DNA from: Aldersonia kunmingensis
GTDB lineage: Bacteria; Actinomycetota; Actinomycetes; Mycobacteriales; Mycobacteriaceae
Assembly: GCF_001646865.1 (NCBI RefSeq)
Contig: NZ_LRRB01000001.1
Location: 23,548-87,547, forward strand
Length of the DNA: 64,000 bases
Direction of reading: 5' to 3'
In this document: in pieces, positions 25,103 through 33,170 of the stretch
How the letters are laid out: every line of letters starts with the position of its first letter
Position numbering within the stretch: the first letter of the stretch is position 1
Translations under genes and position numbers: made by a program
The notes under the pieces: generated by a model
The model's database searches: none
What the model was told of the DNA's origin: nothing
Seen by the model: the letters and a program-made list of their open reading frames with translations, nothing else

Positions 25103-25816
25103 ATGTCCGACTCCGTTACATCCCCGAAGTGGGGAACGACCGAGATGCTGCCCCTGCCGGGCCGATTCAACACGGCCGTGCGGTCGGTGGCCGCGCAGCG
25201 GTTCGCCGCGGCAGGCGAGCAGTGGAAGAGCGTCGTATTCGATCGCGAGTTCGATCTCTTCGCCGTCGAGGACGCGCGGGCCATCGAACAGGCTGCGCTC
25301 GACTCCGGCTACCGGTTCGAATATTCGGCGACGGTCTCGCTCGAATCCGAGCCGGACAAGTACAAGCGCGCCGACCGCGAGGCGCAGGCGTTCGCTGAGG
25401 AACTGGACTCGGACGGTCGCCGTCGTGCGGGTGTCGGCGACAACGTCATCAGAAAGTCCGAAACGGTCATCGGACCGGTCGCCCTCATCTCCACCATCGA
25501 GCACGTCATGGACTTCCTCACCGAGGGAATCCCACCGGGCACCATCGCCGTGATCGACGACTCCGGCGGCACCCTGACGGCACCGATCATCGAGGGATTT
25601 GCCGGCGTCATCTGCCTCGGCGGCACCGTGCGATCGCACCTGGGCATCCTCGCCCGTGAGTACGACGTCCCCACGCTGATGAACTGCCGGATCGACGGGC
25701 TCCAGAACGGCGCCCTGGTCGAGATCGAGGTCACCGCGGCGCCGCCGGCGGCAGACGCATACGAGACGGGCGACACCGGGCATGCCCGGATCTGGCTGAT
25801 CGAGAACGAGGGCTGA
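25103..25816 (+). CDS. Mobile phosphohistidine domain protein with N-terminal extension
   Basis: A 237-residue protein whose C-terminal half is a PEP-utiliser mobile domain (EGFAGVICLGGTVRSHLGIL, His 179, then AREYDVPTLMN). The N-terminal ~120 residues have no recognisable motif and are rich in charged residues (DKYKRADREAQAFAEELDSD), likely helical. It is paired with the partner-domain protein 5 bases downstream, as in the 19717/20094 pair. First gene of the long second operon (25103-39624). Role inferred: carries phosphate from the PPDK-like ATP-grasp protein to the substrate bound by the partner. Confidence 0.72.
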   Translation: MSDSVTSPKWGTTEMLPLPGRFNTAVRSVAAQRFAAAGEQWKSVVFDREFDLFAVEDARAIEQAALDSGYRFEYSATVSLESEPDKYKRADREAQAFAEELDSDGRRRAGVGDNVIRKSETVIGPVALISTIEHVMDFLTEGIPPGTIAVIDDSGGTLTAPIIEGFAGVICLGGTVRSHLGILAREYDVPTLMNCRIDGLQNGALVEIEVTAAPPAADAYETGDTGHARIWLIENEG

Positions 25817-25821
25817 GACCA

Positions 25822-27396
25822 ATGGCGAACCTGAACTACCGCACCCTGCTGGACACCAACAATTACCTGCGGAACCTGTCCGACACCACGTACTGGCTGT
25901 GCATAACGCGCACCGTGCAGGAGTCGAAGCTGTTCCCGATGAACCCGTACATGCTGGTGAGCTACCTCAACAGCTTCTACCGGCTGCCCACGTTGTTGCG
26001 CGAGATCGATGCGGCGACCCCGGCCGAGGAACTTGGCGACCGGGCCCGCGAGGTCAGCCTGAAGGTGGACACCGTGAACGCGGCGTGGGGTATGCCCGCG
26101 TTCTACCTCATCGGCCGCGAGATGCTGATGAATTGGGGCCTGCTGCGGCCGACCGACGCGGTCGACGACGTCGTTGATGTGCTCGACTTCTCCAAGCGTT
26201 TCAATCTGGCGTACCACCGCAACGACGGGCACCTGACGAACAAGGAATTCGGCGACCGCAGCCAGTTCCTGCCCGAACGAACCCTGCAGGTTTTCGAGTC
26301 GGACCTGCACGGCGTGGTTCCCGGTGACCGGTTGCATACTGCCGCAACCAAACTGGTTGCCCAGCTGTCCCAGTACGCGTTCCTCGCACACTGCGAGTGC
26401 CGGATCGGCCTGCACAACAGCGGCCCCTACAACTTCGGTGCCAACCGCCAGATGATAATGCGGGACTTCTTCGACCTCACCGAGGGCGACTACCCGTGGC
26501 TCGACGGCATCGCGACCCAGTTGCCGTTCAACAACCTCACGATCCCAATCGTGTTCAAGGGCACCAACTTCCATCTCATGGACGACTGGGCGTCGTTCGA
26601 GGCCGAGCCCGGATACAACGCCGCCAACATCGAAGCAGTCGGCATGTACACCTCCGACGCGCTGACCGACGGCTACATCCCGGTCGGCATGGAGAACGCC
26701 GAGGTCCTCGCCGACACCATGGAGCAATACCGGGAGATCCTCAACGAGGCGACGACCGACCTGTGGAAGCGGATCGCGAACTGGTCGCGCGAGCAGATGA
26801 TCGACGCAGGCGCCCTGGTGTACTCCTCGGTCGCCAAGGACTTCGCGCATCTCGCGGGAACCTACCGCCAGGACGACTGGTTCCAGGTCGACGAGCGAGT
26901 GCAGCGGTTCAAGCCACTGCTCAACGACGAATACGGCCGCGACAATCTCGGCGAGATGGTCGGTCTGCTCGGTCTACCGCATCAGGCGAGCAACGAATAC
27001 AGCATGGCCCGCTACTCGAGCGTGAACCGCAACATGCTCACCGGCATTCCGTACTCGGTGCTTACCGACGACGACTATGCCGCGACCGCGGGCAATCAGT
27101 TTGCCGGCTCATCGAGCCTGCCCGGGAAGACCGGCCTGTGGACCACCAGCGCAGGGCGGATCGATATCGACGAATACAACCAGCGCGCACAGGGATTCAC
27201 CCCCGCCGTACTCGAGGGAGGCAACCGCTACCTCGACGAGGAATGGGTGAAGTGGAACCACGGCACTGCCCAGGCGGACGAGCTGTACCGACTCGCACAG
27301 CGCGGTTCGCGCAACCTCGACGGCCGCGGTTCCGGACTGCGTCGAGCCGATCTGCCGTCTGCCGAAAGCAAGGGCAACGACGATGCAGATCGGTGA
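25822..27396 (+). CDS. Partner domain protein of the phosphotransfer system, paralogue 3
   Basis: A 524-residue soluble protein, the longest of three paralogues. It has the shared segments KLFPMNPYMLVSYLNSFYRL, YLIGREMLMNWG, YAFLAHCECRIGLHNSGPYN, YPWLDGI and MDDWASF. An extra ~130-residue C-terminal part (from about 390) has no counterpart in the others. Function unknown: acceptor-substrate binding is inferred from its constant company with mobile phosphohistidine domains. It overlaps the acyl-CoA ligase by 14 bases. Confidence 0.6.
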   Translation: MANLNYRTLLDTNNYLRNLSDTTYWLCITRTVQESKLFPMNPYMLVSYLNSFYRLPTLLREIDAATPAEELGDRAREVSLKVDTVNAAWGMPAFYLIGREMLMNWGLLRPTDAVDDVVDVLDFSKRFNLAYHRNDGHLTNKEFGDRSQFLPERTLQVFESDLHGVVPGDRLHTAATKLVAQLSQYAFLAHCECRIGLHNSGPYNFGANRQMIMRDFFDLTEGDYPWLDGIATQLPFNNLTIPIVFKGTNFHLMDDWASFEAEPGYNAANIEAVGMYTSDALTDGYIPVGMENAEVLADTMEQYREILNEATTDLWKRIANWSREQMIDAGALVYSSVAKDFAHLAGTYRQDDWFQVDERVQRFKPLLNDEYGRDNLGEMVGLLGLPHQASNEYSMARYSSVNRNMLTGIPYSVLTDDDYAATAGNQFAGSSSLPGKTGLWTTSAGRIDIDEYNQRAQGFTPAVLEGGNRYLDEEWVKWNHGTAQADELYRLAQRGSRNLDGRGSGLRRADLPSAESKGNDDADR

Positions 27397-28852
27397 CCTG
27401 ATCCGCCGCGCGGGGCGCCAATTCGGTTCAGCCCCCGCACTTGTCGACGGTGACCGGGTGGTGAGCTTCGCCGAATTCGACGAACTCACCGACCGGCTCG
27501 GCCACGCGCTGCTGGCGCGTGGCCTCGCCGCCGGCGATCGAGTCGCGGTCCTCATGCCCAACGGCATCGACGGGGTCGTCGTGTACTACGCGCTGGCAAA
27601 AGCTGGCCTGGTCCGGGTTCCGCTGAACGTCCGCGAGACCGCCCATGAGCACGCCTACAAGATCGACGACTCGCAGGCGCGAGCGCTGGTCTACGCGGGG
27701 GAGCCGCCCGCGCAGGTCGAGGTGATGATCACCGCGGACGAGTTGCCCGGCCTTATCGCCGGCGCACCCGACGGGCCGTGCGACGTTCGCCGGGACCCGG
27801 ATGCGCCGTTGCGCCTCGCGTACACCGGTGGCACCACCGGCAAGCCCAAGGCGGTTGTCCTCACCACCCGCAGCGAGCTCGCCGAGGTGGACAACTTCCT
27901 GGTCGATCTGCTGCCCAACCTGCGGCCGGATTCGGTGATGTTGCACGCTGCGCCGATCACCCACGGCAGTGGAGCGTTCTTCCTTCCGCACCTGGTCAAG
28001 GGCGCGCCGAACGTCATCGTGTCGAAGTTCTCGCCGGCCGCGTTTCTCGAAGCCGCACAGAAGCACAGGGCCACATCGACATTCATGGTGCCAACGATGA
28101 TCGCCATGTTGCTCGAGGATCCCGCGACCGCATCGGCGGACCTTGCGCTCGAGCGGCTCTGCTACGGCGGCGCACCGATCGCGACCACCGTCTTGCAGCG
28201 CGGAATCGATATTCTCGGTCCGGTCTTCGCCCAGTTGTACGGCCAGGCCGAGGCGCCGCTTGCGATCACGTGCCTGCAGCCGTGGGAGCACACCCCGGAA
28301 CGACTCACCTCGGCCGGCAAGCCCTACACCTTCGTCGAGGTGCAGGTCCGAGACATCGATGGCACAGTGCTCGGATCCGGGGGAGTGGGCGAGGTGCTGA
28401 CCCGCGGCCCGCACACGATGGATCGGTACTGGCGTCGACCCGAGGCCACCGCCGAGACGATCGAGCCGGACGGCTGGCTGCACACCGGTGACATCGGCCG
28501 GTGGGACGACGACGGATACCTGCACCTGCTCGACCGCAGGCACGACGTCATCATCTCGGGCGGTTTCAACGTCTACCCGCGTGAGGTCGAGGACGCGCTC
28601 CTGACCCATCCCGCCGTCGTCGAGGCCGCCGTCGTGGGCCTGCCGGACGACAAGTGGGGCGAACGCGTCGCCGCCGCCGTCGTCACCCGCTTCGACGCAG
28701 CGCCCGACGAAATCCTCGATTTCTGCTCCGATCGCCTGGCCGGCTTCAAAAGGCCACGGTCGCTGGAGATTTGGCCGAACATCCCCACCAGTCCGGTCGG
28801 GAAGTCCCTGCGCCGCGAAGTACGTGACCGCATGGTCGCGGCGCGGGCGTGA
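27383..28852 (+). CDS. AMP-forming acyl-CoA ligase
   Basis: A 489-residue ANL-superfamily ligase with all core motifs: AYTGGTTGKPKAVVLTT, LYGQAEAPL, GWLHTGDIGRWDDDGYLHLL, ISGGFNVYPREVED, and the C-terminal Lys in SPVGKSLRRE. It makes an acyl-CoA from a free acid, ATP and CoA. It starts at ATG 27383 inside the previous gene. Within the operon it would activate the carboxylated product for the thiolase encoded downstream, or the starting acid. Substrate not predictable. Confidence 0.88.
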   Translation: MQIGDLIRRAGRQFGSAPALVDGDRVVSFAEFDELTDRLGHALLARGLAAGDRVAVLMPNGIDGVVVYYALAKAGLVRVPLNVRETAHEHAYKIDDSQARALVYAGEPPAQVEVMITADELPGLIAGAPDGPCDVRRDPDAPLRLAYTGGTTGKPKAVVLTTRSELAEVDNFLVDLLPNLRPDSVMLHAAPITHGSGAFFLPHLVKGAPNVIVSKFSPAAFLEAAQKHRATSTFMVPTMIAMLLEDPATASADLALERLCYGGAPIATTVLQRGIDILGPVFAQLYGQAEAPLAITCLQPWEHTPERLTSAGKPYTFVEVQVRDIDGTVLGSGGVGEVLTRGPHTMDRYWRRPEATAETIEPDGWLHTGDIGRWDDDGYLHLLDRRHDVIISGGFNVYPREVEDALLTHPAVVEAAVVGLPDDKWGERVAAAVVTRFDAAPDEILDFCSDRLAGFKRPRSLEIWPNIPTSPVGKSLRREVRDRMVAARA

Positions 28853-28875
28853 CCCCGACACCGAAAGGACCCATC

Positions 28876-29484
28876 ATGCTCGACACCTACGAACTCACCG
28901 TTCACACGCTGACTCTGCGCCAGCTCGGATCCGCGGAACAGCTCGCCGACATCAACGCGCTCCCGGTCGCCGACGTCGAGGAGGCCCTGGAAAAGGCGGC
29001 AGCCAATGGCGCGGTGGTGAACGCCCGCGGGAACTTCATGATCAGCCCCGACGGCCGCAAGTTCCTCGAGGACGTCTACACGCGAGCGTTCGATCCCATT
29101 CGCTCGAATCCCGCGATCACCGCGGCGATGGACGCGTTCGAGACCGGTGTGAACAAGCAGGTACTCGCGTTGACGACCGATTGGCAGACCATCGAGGTCG
29201 ACGGCGCCCGCGTGAGCAACGACCATGCCGACGCCGACTATGACGCCAAGATCGTCGAGAAGCTCGGCCGCGTGCACGAGAAGACGCAGAAGGTGTTGCG
29301 TCCGTTGGCCGAGGAGGACCAGTTGGTCGATCGGTTCCTCGACCGCATCGGTGCCGCACTGGTCCGTGCCGAGGGCGGCGACACCGACTACGTCAGCGGC
29401 GTCCGCGTCGACTCCGTCCACACCGTGTGGTTCCAGATGCACGAGCACATCCTCCGCCTCACCGGACGGGAGCGTCCCGAATGA
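28876..29484 (+). CDS. Helical winged-helix-like protein, possible subunit of the phosphotransfer enzyme
   Basis: A 202-residue protein with no family I recognise. The first ~65 residues resemble a small winged helix (QLADINALPVADVEEALEKA, then FMISPDGRKFLEDVY); the rest is amphipathic helix (DYDAKIVEKLGRVHEKTQKV). It overlaps the start of the PPDK-like gene (ATGA), so tight stoichiometry with it is likely. A small third subunit also exists in phenylphosphate synthase, but I see no CBS-domain motif here. The start is ATG 28876 with AAAGGA upstream; a GTG at 28849 overlapping the ligase stop is an alternative. Confidence 0.55.
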   Translation: MLDTYELTVHTLTLRQLGSAEQLADINALPVADVEEALEKAAANGAVVNARGNFMISPDGRKFLEDVYTRAFDPIRSNPAITAAMDAFETGVNKQVLALTTDWQTIEVDGARVSNDHADADYDAKIVEKLGRVHEKTQKVLRPLAEEDQLVDRFLDRIGAALVRAEGGDTDYVSGVRVDSVHTVWFQMHEHILRLTGRERPE

Positions 29485-31220
29485 GCACCGCTACCGGATT
29501 CCGCTGGCTCGTCATCCCCGACGAGAACACGGCCGAGCCGAGCCGCGACCTCGTTGGCGGCAAGGCGTGGAGCCTGTGGCGCATGCGGTCGCTCGGCCTG
29601 CGGGTGCCGCCGGCCTTCGTCGTCACCACCGATGCCTGCGCGGCCTACTTTGCCAACGGCGGTCTGCCCGAAGGTCTGGCCGACGAACTGGAGACCGGAA
29701 TCCGTTTGCTGGAGAGCCAACTCGGTCGCACCTTCGGCGGGACCCGACGGCCCCTGCTCGTATCGGTACGATCCGGAGCAGCGATAAGCATGCCCGGCAT
29801 GATGGACACCATCCTCGACCTCGGCTGTAACGACGAGGTCGAAACGGCGCTGGCGGCCGAGAGCGGGGACCCCGAGTTTGCCGCCGAGGTGCACCGCCGA
29901 TTCACCGGCTTCTACGGCCGCCTCGTGCTGGGTTGCACCGAGGATCTCGAGGATCTGCCCGATACCGCATCGGTCCGGGCCGCGATTTCGGCCGATACCG
30001 GGGACAGCGTCCCCGCCGATCCGTGGGCGCAGCTGCGTTCCGCTGTCGCCGCGGTTTTCCAGTCGAGTCGGTCCCGGCGGGCCATTGCCTACCGCAAGCA
30101 CTACGGGATCCCCGAGGATCTGGGGACGGCGGTCACGATTCAGGCGATGGTGTTCGGCAACCTCGACGATGACTCCGGCACCGGGGTGCTGTTCACCCGC
30201 AACCCGGTCGACGGTACTCGCGAGCCCTACGGTGAGTACCTGCAGCGCGGGCAGGGCGAGGACGTTGTGTCGGGCCGGGTCACACCGAAACCGTTGTCCG
30301 ACTTGGAAAGTCGCTGGCCCTCCGTACATGCGGAACTACTCGCAGCGGCCGAGTGCCTCGACCGCGAGGGCCGTGACGCACAGGATATCGAGTTCACCGT
30401 GCAGAGCGGCGAGTTGTTCCTGCTGCAGTCCCGCGCGGCGAAGCGCACCGCCCGCGCCGCGGTGCGTATCGCAGTCGAACTTGTCGATGAAGGCGTCCTC
30501 CAACCCGACGAGGCACTGAGCCGGGTCACCGCCGAGCAGATCCGGACCTTGCTTCGGCCGGAGATTGCCGCCGGTGCTGCCGACGGCGCGGAGGTTCTCG
30601 TGTCCGGCGTTGCCGCCAGCCCGGGTGTTGCCACCGGAGTCGTAGTTGACACTCCCGAAGCGGCACAGGCGAATCCGGGATGCATTCTGGTCCGCAAGTC
30701 CACCAGTCCGGACGACGTGCACGGCATGATTGCCGCCGCCGCAGTCGTCACCGAGCAGGGTGGCGCCACCTCACATGCGGCCGTAGTCAGCCGGGCACTC
30801 GACACTCCCTGCATCGTCGGTTGCGGCAGTGGCACCGTCGAGAGTCTGGTCGGTCGCGTCGTCACCGTCGATGCGACCACCGGCAACGTCTACGCCGGGG
30901 AACTGCCGACCTCGGCCGTCGACGAGAGCGAGGACGAGGACCTGCGCCGCCTCACCGAATGGGCCGAGTGCCGCGCACCGCTCCAGGTGGGGACCGCCAT
31001 TGCCATCGAACCGATCTTCGACGCGGACACCGGCTCCGCGGGGGATCTCGGTGAACAACTGCCCGAGATCCCACGCGGTACCAAAACCGTTCGTGGCGCG
31101 GTGTTCTGCGCCCCGGACGGCGTGCGTGCCGCGCTCGACGCGGGCGTCGAAGCCATCGTCGCCAGCCACCGGTTGCCGGTGTTGCTTGCCGCCATCGCAC
31201 ACCAGAGGAGAAGCGCATGA
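29481..31220 (+). CDS. PPDK/PEP-synthase-like ATP-grasp plus phosphohistidine protein lacking the PEP barrel
   Basis: A 579-residue protein. Residues ~15-330 match the PPDK ATP-grasp domain (LVGGKAWSLWRMRSLGLRVP, PLLVSVRSGAAISMPGMMDT, GVLFTRNPVDG, and QDIEFTVQSGELFLLQSR). Residues ~375-465 are the mobile domain, with the catalytic His 432 in TEQGGATSHAAVVSRALDTP. The ~300-residue C-terminal TIM barrel that binds PEP/pyruvate is missing; the tail ends at KTVRGAVFCAPDGVRAALDA and a few more residues. Full PPDK is nearly 900 residues. It should use ATP (with phosphate or water) to phosphorylate its own His and then hand phosphate to an acceptor other than pyruvate, plausibly via the other mobile-domain proteins of this locus. 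Confidence 0.85.
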   Translation: MSTATGFRWLVIPDENTAEPSRDLVGGKAWSLWRMRSLGLRVPPAFVVTTDACAAYFANGGLPEGLADELETGIRLLESQLGRTFGGTRRPLLVSVRSGAAISMPGMMDTILDLGCNDEVETALAAESGDPEFAAEVHRRFTGFYGRLVLGCTEDLEDLPDTASVRAAISADTGDSVPADPWAQLRSAVAAVFQSSRSRRAIAYRKHYGIPEDLGTAVTIQAMVFGNLDDDSGTGVLFTRNPVDGTREPYGEYLQRGQGEDVVSGRVTPKPLSDLESRWPSVHAELLAAAECLDREGRDAQDIEFTVQSGELFLLQSRAAKRTARAAVRIAVELVDEGVLQPDEALSRVTAEQIRTLLRPEIAAGAADGAEVLVSGVAASPGVATGVVVDTPEAAQANPGCILVRKSTSPDDVHGMIAAAAVVTEQGGATSHAAVVSRALDTPCIVGCGSGTVESLVGRVVTVDATTGNVYAGELPTSAVDESEDEDLRRLTEWAECRAPLQVGTAIAIEPIFDADTGSAGDLGEQLPEIPRGTKTVRGAVFCAPDGVRAALDAGVEAIVASHRLPVLLAAIAHQRRSA

Positions 31221-31768
31221 CGACGTCGGAGCGGGTGACCCATCGCGAGGTGCGGGAAATTCTGCGCACCTTCCAGGAGTCCGGGTGGGCCTCGATGACC
31301 CTCGAACTCGACGGGATGCGCGTCACGGTGGGCAAGGACGGGCCTCCGGCAGCGGCAGGCCAACCGGCCCTTGTGGCCTCGGCGCCTGCGCCTGCGCCAC
31401 CTGCGCCCGCTGCACCAAAGGCAGTGGCTGCACCGGAGGCTCCTCAGGCGCCCGCACCGGAACCGGTCAAGGCCGAGGCTACGGTTCCGGCGGCTCCGGC
31501 CGGCGTCGTCGACACCGCCGGCGCCATCGAAGTGAAAAGTCCCACCATCGGGGCGTTCTGGGTGGCACCAAGCCCGGGCGAGCCGCCGTTCGTACAGGTC
31601 GGACAGACCGTCGAAGCGGGCCAGCAGCTGGCGATCGTCGAGGTCATGAAGCTGATGAGTCCCGTGCTCGCACCGCAGGCGGGTGAGATCGTGCAGATCT
31701 GCGCCGCGAATGCCGGCCTGGTCGAATTCGATCAGTTGCTGTTCCTGATCAGGCCGACCGATGGCTAG
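31217..31768 (+). CDS. Biotin carboxyl carrier protein
   Basis: A 183-residue carrier. A short N-terminal helical part is followed by a ~60-residue Ala/Pro linker (about 50-100) and the biotinyl domain. The biotinylated Lys lies in AIVEVMKLMSPVLAPQAGEI (the common form is EAMKM). It shuttles carboxybiotin between the biotin carboxylase and the carboxyltransferase encoded next. It overlaps both neighbours by a few bases, so the three are translated together. Confidence 0.9.
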   Translation: MTTSERVTHREVREILRTFQESGWASMTLELDGMRVTVGKDGPPAAAGQPALVASAPAPAPPAPAAPKAVAAPEAPQAPAPEPVKAEATVPAAPAGVVDTAGAIEVKSPTIGAFWVAPSPGEPPFVQVGQTVEAGQQLAIVEVMKLMSPVLAPQAGEIVQICAANAGLVEFDQLLFLIRPTDG

Positions 31769-33170
31769 CCCGTCGACCCTGACCGTCGAGGCGCCACGTC
31801 GGACGCCACTGCGACGAGTGCTCATCGCGAACCGCGGGGAGATCGCCGTGCGAGTGATCAAAGCGTGCCGCGTCCTCGGCATTGAAACGGTCGCGGTGAC
31901 GTCGATCGTCGACCGGGACGGACTCGCGGCTCGGCTGGCCGATCGCGCCCTGTGCATCGGCCCGGCGCCAGCGGGGCAGAGCTATCTGTCGATCCCGGCA
32001 GTGATCAGCGCCGCCCTCGGCGCCGGCTGCGATGCGGTGCATCCGGGTTACGGGTTCCTTTCGGAGAACCCGGAATTCGCCGCCACCTGCGTGGACGAGG
32101 GACTGATCTTCGTCGGGCCGCGCCCGGATGCGGTCGCGCAGGCCGGCGACAAGGCCCGCGCTCGTGAGCTCGCCCGCTCGGCAGGCATCCCGGTGCTGTC
32201 GGGCTCGCCGATTCTCGAATCGGTCGACGCGGCGGTCGCCGCGGCGAACGAACTTGGCTACCCGGTCCTGGTCAAGGCCGCCGCCGGCGGCGGCGGTCGG
32301 GGCATGTCGGTGATCGAGAACGAGGCCGAACTGCGGGCGCGCTGGTCCCCGGCCGCGGCCGAGGCACAGTCCGCCTTCGGTGACGGACGGCTCTACGTCG
32401 AACGGTTCATCCGCAGCGCCAGGCACATCGAGGTTCAGGTGCTCGGCGACAAATACGGCTCGGTCATCCACCTCGGAGAGCGGGACTGCACCCTGCAACG
32501 GCGGCACCAGAAGGTGGTGGAGGAGTCTCCGGCTCCCAACCTGCCCGAGGAAATTCGCCAGCACATCCGCCGCAGCGGCGTTGCGTTCGCCGAGGCTCTC
32601 GGCCTCGACAGCGCCGGGACCGTCGAATTCATCTACGACGCAGACACTCACGAGTTCGCGTTTCTCGAGTTCAACGCCCGAATCCAGGTGGAGCACCCGG
32701 TGACCGAGATGGTGACCGGTGTGGACCTCGTCGTCGAGCAACTGCGTTCGGCGGCCGGTGAACCGCTTCGGCTCACCCAGGACGACATCGAACTGAGCGG
32801 GCACGCCATCGAGGTTCGGATCACCACCGAAGACCCGGCGCGCGGCTTCCTTCCGAATCCGGGAACGGTGGAGACCTGGGATCCCCCAGAGGGCGAAGGG
32901 ATCCGTGTGGACAGCCACTGCGAACCCGGATACGTCGTCACCCCGTATTACGACTCCCTGCTGGCCAAGATCGTGGCGCACGGTCCCGACCGTGACGTCG
33001 CAGCGGATCGCATGGCCGCAGCGCTTAGCCGACTGGGGGTTACCGGAGTACCCACCACCGCCGATTTCGCCCGAGTTGCGTTGGACCATCCGGATTTCCG
33101 GGCCGGCACAGTCACGACCGACTGGATTGCCGCCCGGGGGCTCCCCGATTACCTGGAGAAGATCTCATGA
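31761..33170 (+). CDS. Biotin carboxylase subunit (AccC-like)
   Basis: A 469-residue ATP-grasp enzyme that carboxylates carrier-bound biotin with bicarbonate and ATP. It has LIANRGEIAVRVIKACR at the N-terminus, the glycine-rich lid KAAAGGGGRGMSVIE, ERDCTLQRRHQKVVEE, and FLEFNARIQVEHPVTEM (usually EMNTRIQVEHPVTE). Length is typical of a free BC subunit, so the acceptor specificity lies in the separate carboxyltransferase. It is translationally coupled to the carrier (ATGGCTAG overlap) and to the carboxyltransferase. Confidence 0.92.
   Translation: MASPSTLTVEAPRRTPLRRVLIANRGEIAVRVIKACRVLGIETVAVTSIVDRDGLAARLADRALCIGPAPAGQSYLSIPAVISAALGAGCDAVHPGYGFLSENPEFAATCVDEGLIFVGPRPDAVAQAGDKARARELARSAGIPVLSGSPILESVDAAVAAANELGYPVLVKAAAGGGGRGMSVIENEAELRARWSPAAAEAQSAFGDGRLYVERFIRSARHIEVQVLGDKYGSVIHLGERDCTLQRRHQKVVEESPAPNLPEEIRQHIRRSGVAFAEALGLDSAGTVEFIYDADTHEFAFLEFNARIQVEHPVTEMVTGVDLVVEQLRSAAGEPLRLTQDDIELSGHAIEVRITTEDPARGFLPNPGTVETWDPPEGEGIRVDSHCEPGYVVTPYYDSLLAKIVAHGPDRDVAADRMAAALSRLGVTGVPTTADFARVALDHPDFRAGTVTTDWIAARGLPDYLEKIS

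Noticed and set aside
29481..31220. Annotation as pyruvate phosphate dikinase or PEP synthase
   Set aside because: The ATP-grasp and phosphohistidine domains match, but the PEP/pyruvate-binding barrel is missing, so the classical reaction is not possible for this protein alone.
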